Positions 33,115 through 43,900 of a DNA stretch of 64,000 nucleotides are shown here, piece after piece. Source of the stretch: Blepharisma stoltei. Taxonomy: Eukaryota; Ciliophora; Heterotrichea; Heterotrichida; Blepharismidae. The translations under genes and the position numbers were made by a program. Within the stretch, counting starts at the first letter, position 1, and each line of letters starts with the position of its first letter. Under the pieces are notes generated by a model. That model made no database searches and was not told the origin of the DNA. It worked only from the letters and a program-made list of their open reading frames with translations. Where the stretch lies: contig CAJZBQ010000056.1 in NCBI GenBank assembly GCA_914767885.1, positions 310,001 through 374,000 of the forward strand, in the 5' to 3' direction.

Positions 33115-34670
33115 ATGGCATCTCGTTTAAAAACAACAAAATCATTAGATTCAAAGGATAATAAGTCGCATCTTCCTGCTCTAAATCCTTCGTTTGAAAG
33201 GATCAAAAGGGTCTATATTGCGCAAATTACGAAAGCAGATTCCAAGCCCCAAAAGGTAATTTTCGAATAGTCCAGATTGTAGATAGACTATACTTGGGAT
33301 CAGTGGGAGCTGCTTACACCCTTGCAGTATTAAAAAATTTTAAAATCACTCACATTTTGACGCTCTGTGAGTGTTTACCACCAAAGTTTCCTAATGTAAA
33401 TTCTACTTACTACTTTTTCAAGAAAAGGCAAGGTATATAGCAAAAAATCTGAATTTTTATGATATTTATGAAAAAAAATTTTTTTAAAATATATTTGATA
33501 TAAAATTAATAATTATTTTTTAATTAAACCTCGATTAATTTTATTTTTACAACATTGAAAATGTCAGTTAGGGATAGGTCCTAGCTCCTGTTCAAACAGG
33601 ATGGACCTATAAACCGAGCTTAGTGAGAGAACTTCAACTTCTTGAGAGTCTCGGCTTGATAGAGAAGGGTCATTGCTGTGTCTGGCACTGACTAGAGAAG
33701 TCTTAACGGGCTTATTAACTTTAACGGTTCGAAGGCTAGGCCGGTTCACCTACCGTTGCTCAGAGCTGTTAATTTAGCTGAACCTCAAGAAAGGGACTTT
33801 ATAGGCATTCAAGATGCTAAAGTAATTCTTTAAACTTAAACTTAAAAATTTTATTTTAAATTAGAAAATAGTCATATATGAAAAATACTTATTGAATTGT
33901 GTTTAAAATAGATTAAACGCATAATTATTAACATTTACGTGAAGAGTTATTTAAATTAAATTAAATGATCATGCTGGCCATAAGCGGGAAAACCACTAGC
34001 CAGCTCCAAATGCCGCCATTTTGGATTTCCGACTAAACCACTTGTCCAAGGGATCAGTTTCCTAGGGCAGAGCCACCGTCTGTAGAGAGCTCCAATAGCC
34101 TCGATGAGGAAATGCCATGTAAATAAAAAAAAACCTATCTAGCCCTGAGGTGGTACAGGAAAACCTTCGGGGGAGAAACAAAAAACTTCCTTCTTCGGTA
34201 AGGCATCGTCAAGACCAACTTCAAAAATAGATATAAGCCTTGTTTTCAGCTTCATCAGGATGGGTCAAACCTGCTCCAAAGGGAGTGCGCCTCGGAATCC
34301 GTTTTTCGTCGACGTCACTATTATCTTATTTATTGTGAAGAGTTAGGAATTCGAATATAAAGTTATATGCATAACAGATGAGCCGACTTCTCATATTTCT
34401 TCACATTTTAAGGAATGTTTGGACTGGATAAAGACTGCTATTAGCAATGGCGGAGTTGTTTTAGTGCACTGCTTTGCTGGGGTTTCGAGATCATCAACAA
34501 TAATAATCGCTTATCTTATGAGATATCATAACATGAATTTGAAAGAAGCAATTTTGTATGCAAAATCCAAAAGACCTTGGATAAATCCAAATTTTGGTTT
34601 CATGGGACAGTTAAGAAGGTATGAAAACTTTTTAAACAATCAAAGGAAAAAAGGAGCGATTGAAAATTAG
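33115..34670 (+). CDS. Dual-specificity protein phosphatase, about 195 aa
   Basis: Exon 1 starts at 33115 (MASRLKTTKSLDSKDNKSH). After a short intron beginning GTAATTTTCGAATAG at 33256, the sequence reads IVDRLYLGSVGAAYTLAVL and THILTLCECLPPKFPN. The next intron (33396-34346) carries a 936-bp IES. Exon 3 (34347-34670) gives EFEYKVICITDEP and the catalytic loop VHCFAGVSRSSTIIIAYLM, a perfect HCxxGxxRS, then WINPNFGFMGQLRRYE. This is a compact DUSP without extra domains. Intron 1 is unresolved: removing 15 nt shifts the frame, while 14 or 20 nt keep it. The general DUSP assignment is firm; substrate unknown. Confidence 0.85.
33548..33857 (+). mobile_element. SINE-like retroposon family D nested in IES (310 bp)
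   Basis: AATTTTATTTT at 33537-33547 and 33847-33857 is an 11-bp target duplication. The leader ACATTGAAAATGTCAG precedes a GC-rich body, and the tail is TTTAAACTTAAACTTAAA. No similarity to families A-C was noticed. Confidence 0.7.
33950..34345 (-). mobile_element. SINE-like retroposon family C, copy 1, nested in IES (396 bp)
   Basis: GTGAAGAGTTA at 33939-33949 and 34335-34345 is an 11-bp duplication whose last three bases are the IES pointer. On the minus strand it starts AATAAATAAGATAATAGTGAC and ends with the tail ATTTAATTTAATTTAAATA. It shares TTTTTTGTTTCTC, CCCGAAGG and CCGCTTATGGCC with the copy at 60355-60747. Confidence 0.8.
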
Positions 34671-35087
34671 GAGAAAGAATCTAATGGCTTATAAACTGAC
34701 TAATTGAAATGCTTTTATATCGAATTGAATTATATTTCGCATAAATTAAGTATACTAAAAGCAGTAAGAGTTATTTCTTATTTTATAAATAAAGTTGTAA
34801 ATAATACATCAAATTTAAAAGCATTTACAGAGAAGCTTCAGGTTGCTTACTTATTTATGTTCAAATCGTTTTTTATTTGCAATTCATAAATCCAATTAAA
34901 TCAAAAATGTCACTAACTCCCCATTTGGCACCTATCACACTTTTTTCCTTGGTATTGAAAATTTTAAAGTAATTAAGAAAATTTCAAATAATTGATAAAG
35001 CATCCAATCAAAATCCAAATTGTTAAATATCAAAAAAATGTTAATATTTAAATAACCAAAGTTATCCCTGAGAGGTTTGCTATAATA
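34671..35087. other. Intergenic region between phosphatase and TPR genes
   Basis: AT-rich, 417 bp. A TCACTAACTCCCC word at 34911 looks like an IES end, but no matching partner end was found. Confidence 0.45.
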
Positions 35088-38000
35088 ATGATAGGAGGTA
35101 AGAGCTCAAGCTCCAATTGCAGCAGCCCCAATTGTAATCCAAAACATAAATAAAACCCGCTACAAATCTTCTTCAAAAGAGCCCTCAAGCACCAGACCTC
35201 GTTCAATCGATAGCCAAAGGCGGTTAAATTCTCGAGTAAACAAATCATTCACTGTTCATCACGAAACTCCAACAGCCCTATGCTCAAACCGCAACCAAAG
35301 TTTCACAATTGAAAAATCTCGAAACATTTCCCTAGGCTGCTCCACCCCAAAAAATAAAAATCCAAGCAAAGGAAACATTAGATCTACGAGCAAACTCGTT
35401 TCCGGACACCCCTGCCCTCGCGACTTAGAAGAGCGTGAAATTTTGTATAGAAAAGAAATCATTAACTCACTGTTTGAGCGTGGCAAATCTGAGATGAAAT
35501 TAGGAGAGTATACAACAGCTTTGGGATTTTTTAAAAAAGTGCTAAAAGAGGACCCTAATCATGTAGAAGCAATTTTTGATAAAGCAAGCTGTTATATATA
35601 CCTTGGAGAGCATAAAAAAGCGATCCCAGACTTGTTGACGCTGACCAAAGATTACCCTTATTATGATAGACAAGTATATAGTGCTTTAGCAATGTGCTTT
35701 GTAGCGGTTGGAGATTTAATTACTGCTGTAAGGCAGATAAGTAGAGGACTGATAAAATTTCCAAAATTTGTGGAAGGGTATATAACAAGAGGCAAACTAT
35801 ATAATGAGCAGAAAAAATGGGATAAAGCTATACTGGATTTCCATAAAGCTATTGAGCTGAATGGAAATGATGGAAATGGCTATCTTGGACTAGCAGACGC
35901 TCTTTTAGGAATGGAGGACTCTAGGAGTGCACTCAAGATGTTGGGAAGTGCGATTCAATGTCCCAATACATCAATGCAGGCTTTGCTTCAGAGAGCTAAA
36001 ATCCACTATGAGCTTCATGAAAATGATAAAGCATTAAAAGATTTAGACTTACTATTAGCTAACAAAAATGACTGTACTGAAGCTTTCTACTATAAAGCTT
36101 TGGTGCTGCTGTCCCAGGAAAACTTATCAGACGCAGCCTTGTGCCTTGAACAAGCTATAAAATACGATGTTTATGAACAAAAGTTCACTGGAGCTGCTAT
36201 TTATAACTTAGGAGCTATCAAAATCAAACAAAAAGATTATTATGGAGCTATGCATACTTTTCAGAGGTCAATAAGCAATAATGTTGATATAAAAGAACAA
36301 AGCGTCTTGATTGCATATACCGATGCAATATTGAACCTTATGAAGAGGAAATTCAAAGAAGGAGTGTCTATGCTGTCTAAAATTATCAAAAAAAGGCATC
36401 CAGTCCTGCAGGAATTTCTTGGAAACTGCTTTGCATATCGAGGGTATGGGCTAGCGTCCTTGGGAAGCCATGAAAAAGCATTAAAAGATTTTATGGCTTC
36501 AAGCAGAATTCAGCCACTAGATAATGCTTCAGAGTATAATATGCTTATATCTCAAGCAATTGTGGTTTCAGAAACTGATTTAGAGACTGCACTATCATTA
36601 TTTAAATCAGCTGCTGAACATTTTCCCAAAAATACTGAACCTCTTGCATACCAAGCTGCGACTTTATTAAAGCTGTCTCGGCTTCATAATAAAACAGCAC
36701 TAGCAGACCAAGCTGGAGTGCTTCTAACTAAGGCAATTGAGTCAAGAGAAACAGAAAGCGAGCTTTATTTTTACCGTGGTATTGTGCTATATTTTCTAGG
36801 AAAACCTATTGATGCAGTTACTGATATGGAATCAGCAATGGAGAAATCAGAAGAAAATATGCCCATGCACTTTTTGGCTCGTGGACTCTGTTATGTTACT
36901 TTAAAGCTCATAAAAGAAGCGATAGAAGATTTTTCAATTGCAATTCAACTTGATGAAAAACTAGCTGAAGCTTATTTTTATCGAGGAAGGTGTGCATATT
37001 TGCTGGACGACACTCAGCTGGCATTTTTAGACTTCCAAAAATTGATAGTTGCAAAGCCCAAAGACCCAATAGTGCATGTTCATGCGGGAAATTTATTGAT
37101 GCTTACTAACTCAATTGAGGATGCAACGAAAGCATTTTCAAACGCAAATTCTATAAAGCCAACCATAACTGCTTATGTCCAAAGCGCGAAATGCAGTATA
37201 ATTAATCGAGATATTGATAAATCAATAGAAGAACTTACAAAAGCATGCGAAATTGATATGAAAAATGAAATCACACTTGATATCAGTGTCTTACAGGCAA
37301 TAAAAGATGCCCATAAGAAGGAAGACTTAAAAGGATCTTTGACAAAGTCAATTAATTTGCTATCACAAGCATTAAAATCGAACTCAGAAGGAGAAATTTG
37401 TAAGCCAAAACAAGTTCACTGGTATAAAGGTATTTTCAATTTCTTTTTGGGAGATTTTGAAAAAGCTCAAAGCGAGTTTAAAAATTCACTTACTCCCCCT
37501 TTAAATTCGAACTAAAATACCGTTTCAATTTAAAGGGGTTAACTTATTTTATTAAAAACAATCTAAATTAAATGTTTCTCAATAAATTTTTTTTTTTAAA
37601 TTTTTTAAAATTTAAAATTTATAAATTGAACCCAAAATTTTTTGAATTTTAATTTATTTTTATGAAGAATTTATTCAAAAAATTAATCGATTAAGTGTGA
37701 AAACTGTTTTAAATGTATTCTATTTGAACTTTGTCCATTAAGTTAAGTCATACTAATTTTATAAAAATTAGTATTTTATATTAAATTAACCTATTGAAAA
37801 AATTGTTCCAATTTTAAACGGGAGAGTTAGTAAAAAAGAAATTGCAGAAATGGCCAATGCAAGTCCTATTGAGCAAGCAATGGTTGAAAAGGAAAACGCT
37901 GAACTTATATATAATGTTGCCTTATGCTATATTCTAGAAGAGTATTATGAAGCTGCCTTTATGCATCTTCATGAGATTCTACCCTATATAGCCAAATCAT

Positions 38001-38932
38001 CCTTTTAGCTCGGGTTATACCAGCATCTTCTAACATCAGCGGGGGGAGCTGGTTTTACCATCATTTTTGGTAAAGCCAACTCCCAAGATGGTAAATCTCC
38101 AGCAGCAAGTGGATTTGTTTCCAGGGGAGTTTGTGTTACCAACAAATGTTGATAAAATCAACTACCCCGCTGATATCAGAAGATGGCGGTATAGCCCAAG
38201 CCTCCTTTTGGCTTGGGCCATACAGAAGGCAGTGATAGAGGAAAGCTGCTTTTGCTAATCGGAATTTTGCATCTAGGACTTGAGCAGACTGATGAGGCAA
38301 GAGAATTTATGGTTGAGGGCTTTAAGTTTGATTCAGAAACTGTATCTGCGTATTTGGAAGAAAAGAAAGACGTAAAGATTCTTCCGTTTAATTCTGGATC
38401 AACATATGCATCTCGCTTCCCAATGGCAAGAATCAAGGTGAAAAACACTAATCCAGTCCTTATAAGGCCTACTTTTAATCTACCAAGAATTCGGCTACCT
38501 GTAATGGACTTCCAAACTGAAGACTTCATCTTAGATCAGTTTGGGGTAAAATCCATTAAAAGTAAACCAGAAGCCCCATGGCTCAATAGAGTCAACGGTG
38601 GCATCCAATTCACAGAAAATATCCAAGAAATTGTTAGCCAAACAGTTTCAGAAAGCGAAGAAGAGGAAGACTCAAAATCTGATAAAGAGTCAAAGAAGTT
38701 CTCAGAAGAGTCCTCAAGCCTATTCGGGGGTGAAAACCGAACTTTTAAGTCTGACAGTGCTTTGCCAAAACATGATGAAAACGACGATATAATATCTGAG
38801 TATCTAAAAAGGCAGAATATAAAGCAAGAAATTGGTACACCGACTGAAGGCAGCAGCAGTGACGTTAAAAACCGACTACAATTTATGCTAAGTCCAAACT
38901 ATGAAATGAGTGAAGATATATTGGAGTTTTAG
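35088..38932 (+). CDS. TPR-repeat protein, about 1082 aa
   Basis: The open frame is solid from about 35125. It has a Ser/Arg-rich N-terminus (RYKSSSKEPSS, RPRSIDSQRRLN) and then more than fifteen tetratricopeptide repeats from residue about 120 to 850 (for example AIFDKASCYIYLGEHKKAIPDL and AEAYFYRGRCAYLLDDTQLAFLDF). The C-terminal tail is acidic (SESEEEEDSKSDKES). IESs at 37493-37829 and 37989-38222 are removed in frame. The start is inferred: ATG at 35088 followed by a 25-nt intron (35098-35122, GTAAG to GCAG) is the only in-frame Met-initiated solution I see. Probably a scaffold; arrays of this length occur in ciliary assembly proteins, but I cannot name it. Confidence 0.75.
37493..37829. 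mobile_element. IES in TPR gene with CTCCC ends (337 bp)
   Basis: TTA at 37490-37492 and 37827-37829. Ends: CTCCCCCTTTAAATTCG and, reversed, CTCTCCCGTTTAAAATTGG. They resemble the ends of the receptor 2 IES. Removal joins FKNSL to SKKEIAEM in frame. Confidence 0.85.
37989..38222. mobile_element. Nested palindromic IES in TPR gene (234 bp)
   Basis: TA at 37987-37988 and 38221-38222; removal gives LPYTEGSDRGKLLLL. Both halves are inverted copies: TATACCAGCATCTTCTAACA on the left and, reversed from the right, TATACCGCCATCTTCTGATA. Each half contains its own hairpin (AGCTGGTTTTACC with GGTAAAGCCAACT). Confidence 0.82.
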
Positions 38933-38947
38933 TGTAACCTTAACTAA

Positions 38948-40675
38948 TTATTTTTCTTTACCTCCACCACAGTCCTTGTAAATTATTTCTGCAATGTTTT
39001 CTGAGACCATTTTTCCATAAATTCCAACTACGGGGAAAGAGCTGGTAAGCCATGGCCCATAAACCTTTGTCAAATTTTCAGCTTCGTATTGCACAACACT
39101 GGAAGCTACATCGGCCCTTGAGCGTTTTGATCCTAAAAGCCTCAGTTGATTAGCATTAAGCTGGGCTACTTGTGAAGACCCTTCCAGTAGCAAAAGTCTA
39201 TTAAGAAATGTGTTTTTAGCTCTTAATAATTCTTCCTTGGAAATTTCTTTTGTAACCTGGAGCATTGCTTTGACTACAGCTGACCCGAGAAATGGCGCTG
39301 AAATAGGTTCACATTCTAAGAAATGGATAAACAGGCCACAGTCTGAGTAATTGGTAAGTACACAATGATGAGATATTAATCCTCCTATTTGTCCAAACAT
39401 GGAGTGAAGGTAGTTAGACTGCTTGGGATAGTCTAAGTAGGGTAAATTTATGGGGTTGCTCATAAGCTGCTCTAGGAGCTGAAATGCAATGAATTGGTTC
39501 TGCCTTATAGAAGGCCCAGGATATGCAATAGCTAAATATGTTGTATCGTCATCTGTCCTGCATTGTATACAATTAGGAGAATAATTTGGAGGCTCAACCT
39601 CTGCTTTTTGACCTTTTTCTATCCTTCACAAGTATTTTTCTGCTAAATTCGAAATTGTATCGTGATCAATCCCTCCAGCGGTGCTTAAAATAATATTTTG
39701 GCCTACATAAAGATTTGTAGCAAAATCAACAATTTCGCTTTTTGTGATATCTCTTATAGTTTTTGAGTTTCCTTTCACAAAATTTCCAAAAGGATTGTCT
39801 TTAAATGACGTTCTATGAATATTTTCATGCAATGTATAAGAAGGAATAGACATTGAATTTTCACAATCTTCCAAGGCAAGCTTTTTAGCTTGAGATACAG
39901 AATTTTCAGTAAAATTACTCTCGCTCAGCATTTCTCCTAACAGCTTAAATACTTGTTCAACATACTCAGTCATAACATTGATTTCAATTCATGTATTGTC
40001 TCTTTTCACATTAATTTCAATATTTGCTCCCAAGTCTTCAAAAGATTTCCTCACTCCATCTTCTTTTAACTAGAAATTATTGAAAAGTTTCAATTTTTGG
40101 AAAAATTAACACCCCTTCGTTAGTGAGCAAAAAAATATTTTAATATGAATTTTTATAAAATAGTCTGATATATAGTCAACTGTTATATATTAAGATCTAT
40201 TATATATTAAGATCCCCAACTAATTTAAATAATTAGAAAGCTTTTATATTTAAAAGATAAATTTTTATTAGATTTTTCGTTTCAAATGTCACCACACCAA
40301 AATTTTTAAAAGACAGGCAAATTATATAGAATATAATTTGTGAGTAAAAAATTTTCACTTGCTTATCAAGTAGAGAGGAGTCAGAGTATTTGCATCTTTC
40401 CCTTTAGTGCCATATAACAGCAAATTTCCAGCTAAATTTGCAATGCCAGATTTTTTACCTTCATTTCTGCTTCCCGCATCAATCATAATTCCAATCGTTG
40501 ATAAATCGCTTTTCCAGCTTTCAGAAATAATTCTGATCCCATTTTTCATCCCTCCTATTTTGGTAGGCCGCTCATATCTTAGTGCTTCAGGAAGCAGAGG
40601 CTTCTCTCTTACAAACTGTTGAGCCAATGATGAAAAATACCTGACTGCTTTCATATATAAATGAATATTTACCAT
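38948..40675 (-). CDS. M16-family mitochondrial subunit (MPP-alpha or bc1 core type), zinc site lost, 479 aa
   Basis: The start at 40675 gives an N-terminus rich in basic and hydroxylated residues (MKAVRYFSSLAQQFVREK), consistent with a mitochondrial presequence. It then follows the M16 fold: KNGIRIISESW, GIMIDAGSRNEGKKSGIANLAGNLLLYGTKG, FEDLGANIEINVKRDNTW, QNIILSTAGGIDHD and a second half from TTYLAIAYPGP. The HxxEH zinc motif, expected where GIANLAGNLL stands, is replaced by N-L-A-G-N, so it is not a protease itself. TGA is Trp at NTW and at KYL-W-RI. The insert near 40071-40358 must be removed, and its exact junction is uncertain. Its 3' end faces that of the TPR gene 15 bp away. Confidence 0.8.
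40071..40358. mobile_element. IES (possibly in or beside a mini-intron) in M16 gene, about 288 bp
   Basis: Removing 288 bp joins LISK to LKEDGVRKSF in frame. A TA-bounded excision (TA 40345-40346 and TA 40071-40072) would leave GTGAAAATTTTTTAG on the coding strand, which looks like a 15-nt intron but is one base too long for the frame. CACCCC lies near one end and GTGAG at both, as in other IESs here. Confidence 0.6.
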
Positions 40676-40945
40676 CTCATTTTAACATAATCCAGTTTAT
40701 TGCTTACTCTTCCTAGAAAAACCATGGAAAAATCCTACTCTTTGGAAATCAAACCCTTGTTCCAGCAAAAATTTTTTAATATAAAATCATTTTATATAAA
40801 TATATTTTGATATTATATAAATAACTTTTATATATTTTAATTTGCAATTATATCTTATAAGTTTTTGGGATTTTTATTTAAATGTCAAGCATTTTTATAT
40901 GACTTTTAAATAAATATAGGAGAAAGCTAGATAATTAACGAAAAT

Positions 40946-43900
40946 ATGAATAACACAGTAGATAGCGATGAAAGTGGGTGCTTTTTAGATTGTGATAATT
41001 ATATTTCTATAATTAAATATGGCGTCTTCGTCTGGGCATGGCCTCCCGGCCATGCAGCCTCGATTCATATTTAATTATATCCGCAAGGTTTTACCATTCT
41101 AGAAATGGACGGCAATACTAGGTAAGCAATTCTGGTGGAGTTCAGAGCCTAGTCCTGGTCTATTCTCAGGGGTGGATTTTTCCTCGTGGGGAAGGAAGGC
41201 ACGGAGTTGGAAAGGGGAAGCTCAGCAGAGTCCGTTAGGACCAATCGGCAAATCCCTAGCGTGAAACTGGCGCGTTACGTCCCAGGCTACGTGTTTTTTC
41301 TTTTTGCCGATAGCCGACCAGAAAAATCCATTTTTTGGGTTTTTCGGAAAAGCAACCCATGCACCATGCAACAACCAAGTAGCTCATCCATGAGCCGTCG
41401 AAGCCGGAACACTCTCCCGAGAAGCACCCTGATGATCGAAGCAGGCCATCCCCAGCGACCTATAGGCCCGATGCGACGCAAGGCGAGTGACAGTACCTGG
41501 GGTTGTCACCCCGTAGTGGACGTTAAGCGTATAAATTCATAAGATAAGATAAGATAATTATATTTCTAACACCGCAAGCCCTGAAAATCCTTCAGAAGAG
41601 CTTTACAAATATATTCCACCCCCTATCCCACTCGTTCCTAAAAACTTGTATGCAGACAATTTGCCTCGATGCCACCAAGATATGTTGTAAAAATTATTTA
41701 GGCTCCTGCCACGACTATCAGGATCTGAAGAAATTTTTTCCCAAGGCCCAGAAGTGAGCCCATCATCTACAGTTATGATTCCCCAAGTTTCCTTAATAAC
41801 AATGTGTGAATCCAGGTGAATTCTATTTAGATCCAACAATATTGTATATCGACGAGACTCTTCCACATCAGGGCTACCGTATAATGCAAACTTATTAGAC
41901 TTGCACGATTTAATAAAAAGCCAAGAAACCTCCAGACCTGACCCTGTTAAATTTGATAACGAGATACAGCCGTTTTATAAGCCAAACCTTGATGACAGCA
42001 CTCTTGTGTTTGAAAGCAGGTTCGAAAGTGGCAACTTAGCAATGGCAATGAAAATGAGCAATAATGAATATAACTTAATTTTGCAAAACGATATAAATAC
42101 CAGAGGACACACACAGTGGTTTTACTTTAGAGTTACAAATACAACTGCAGAGCTCAAGGTGAAATTCAATATTTTGAATTTGACGAAAAAGGATAGCTTG
42201 TATAATGAAGGGATGAAAATTTTAATTTTTTCTGAAAATGAGAGCCAGACGAACAATGTAGGCTGGTTTAGAGGAGGATATGATATTATGTACCATGCTA
42301 ATGGAATTAGAAAACCTAAAGGTAATAAAACTTTTTATACATTGACATGAAAATATGATTTTCCTTATTCAAAAGACACTGTTTATTTTGCGTACTCATA
42401 CCCCTACACATATACAGATTTAATGCACGATCTCCAAATCCTGGAGAATAATGCACAAATACAAGAAATTATGGCCCGGAGACTGCTCTGCTATACAATT
42501 TCAGGCAACCGCTGCGAATATTTAACAATAACTGCTCAAGGAACTCCTGAGCAGACAAAAAAACGTAAAGGTGTTGTCATATCGGCAAGAGCACACCCAG
42601 GAGAAAGTGTTGGCTCCTGAATGATGAAAGGTGTCATTGACTTTTTGACAAGCCAAGCTGCTGAAGCTCGCCTCTTAAGAGAAGCTTTTGTATTTAAATT
42701 AATTCCCATGATGAACCCAGATGGAGTAATAAATGGAAACTACCGATGTAATTTATACTAAATTCCTGGGGATAGCGCGGAATACGCTATCCCCAGGACC
42801 AACCGGGATCGGATCCACACATGGAACGGGGGTTCCATGTGTGGATCCATTTTTGACATGTGAGATATATTACTTTCACGTGTCAAAAATGGATCCACAC
42901 ATGGAACCCTCGTTCCATGTGGGATCCGATCCCGTTGGTCCTGGGGATAGCGTATTCCGCGCTATCCCCAGGAATTTTCTATAGCTGGAGTTGACTTGAA
43001 CCGAAGATGGAAAGATCCTTCAAAAACGCTGCAGCCTACAGTGTACTATGCCAAAAGACTCATTAAAAGTTTCGGAAAAGAAAGACCTTTGGAGCTTGTC
43101 TGTGATTTTCATGGACATTCAAGAAGGAAAAATATTTTTATGTATGGTTGCAACTACCCTGATAGGCCAGAGGCGACTCGTACATTTCCATTTATACTGT
43201 CTAAAGTATCTCCGTTTTTTTCTTATAGCTACTGCTCTTTTAGAATGCTTGCTTAGCTAATTAGTGTTTAACATGTCGTCTGATTTCTCATAATAGCAAT
43301 GAAATCATAATAAAATTGCCAAAAGTGAAAGAAAGCTTATCCCGATGATTCCATTTTATTATTTTGGTCTTTTAGGATGCAGAAATCTAAAGAGTCTACC
43401 TTGAGGATTTCGATGTTCAAAGAAACCAGAACTCAAAATGTATATACACTAGAAGCAAGCTTCTGTGGGCCTAATTTTGGACCATTTATAGGCTCACACC
43501 ATACAGCTAAACAGCTTCAAGAAATGGGGAAGCAGGTTTGCTTATCCCTTGCTATAAATGCAGAAATCGAACTCCCGTTAGCTTTAGATCCTCAACCAAG
43601 TCCTGATGGCGAAATTGCAAACTTAGCGACTATAAAAAAGAAAGACATTTTGACTGAGCTGCTGAGTACTAACTCCCCCCTACGAGAGCGAACAAAACCA
43701 TTGGTAAAATCCCTATTTTTTTGGTAAAACCCACCGTGAGCGAGCAAAATTTTTTATGAAAAAAAATATTTTGATATATAAGTATTAGTATCATAAAATC
43801 TCTAGCTAATTCTGCTGAATTTTTAACAGATTGCATTTTGAAAAAAAAATTAACTACCTCCACATACGAACAAAATTTTGGTTCGCTAGCGGAAAGGAGA

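Larger units (their letters stand above)
33410..34345. mobile_element. IES inside an intron, hosting two retroposons (936 bp)
   Basis: TTA pointers at 33407-33409 and 34343-34345. The ends read TTACTACTTTTTC and, reversed, TAACTCTTCACA. Two retroposons lie within it (33548-33857 and 33950-34345). Without them the element would be about 230 bp. Confidence 0.78.
33396..34346 (+). other. 15-nt intron interrupted by an IES
   Basis: The exon reads PPKFPN then GTAAATTCTACT, followed by TTA. At the other end TTA is followed by G and the exon EFEYKVICITD. Removing the IES between the two TTA words leaves GTAAATTCTACTTAG, exactly 15 nt with GT and AG ends. Splicing this intron keeps the frame, whereas retaining it would put TAG in frame. 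Confidence 0.82.

Noticed and set aside
41186-41542. Open frames on both strands inside the carboxypeptidase insert
   Set aside because: They lie within a retroposon with a 16-bp duplication and have no recognisable domain.
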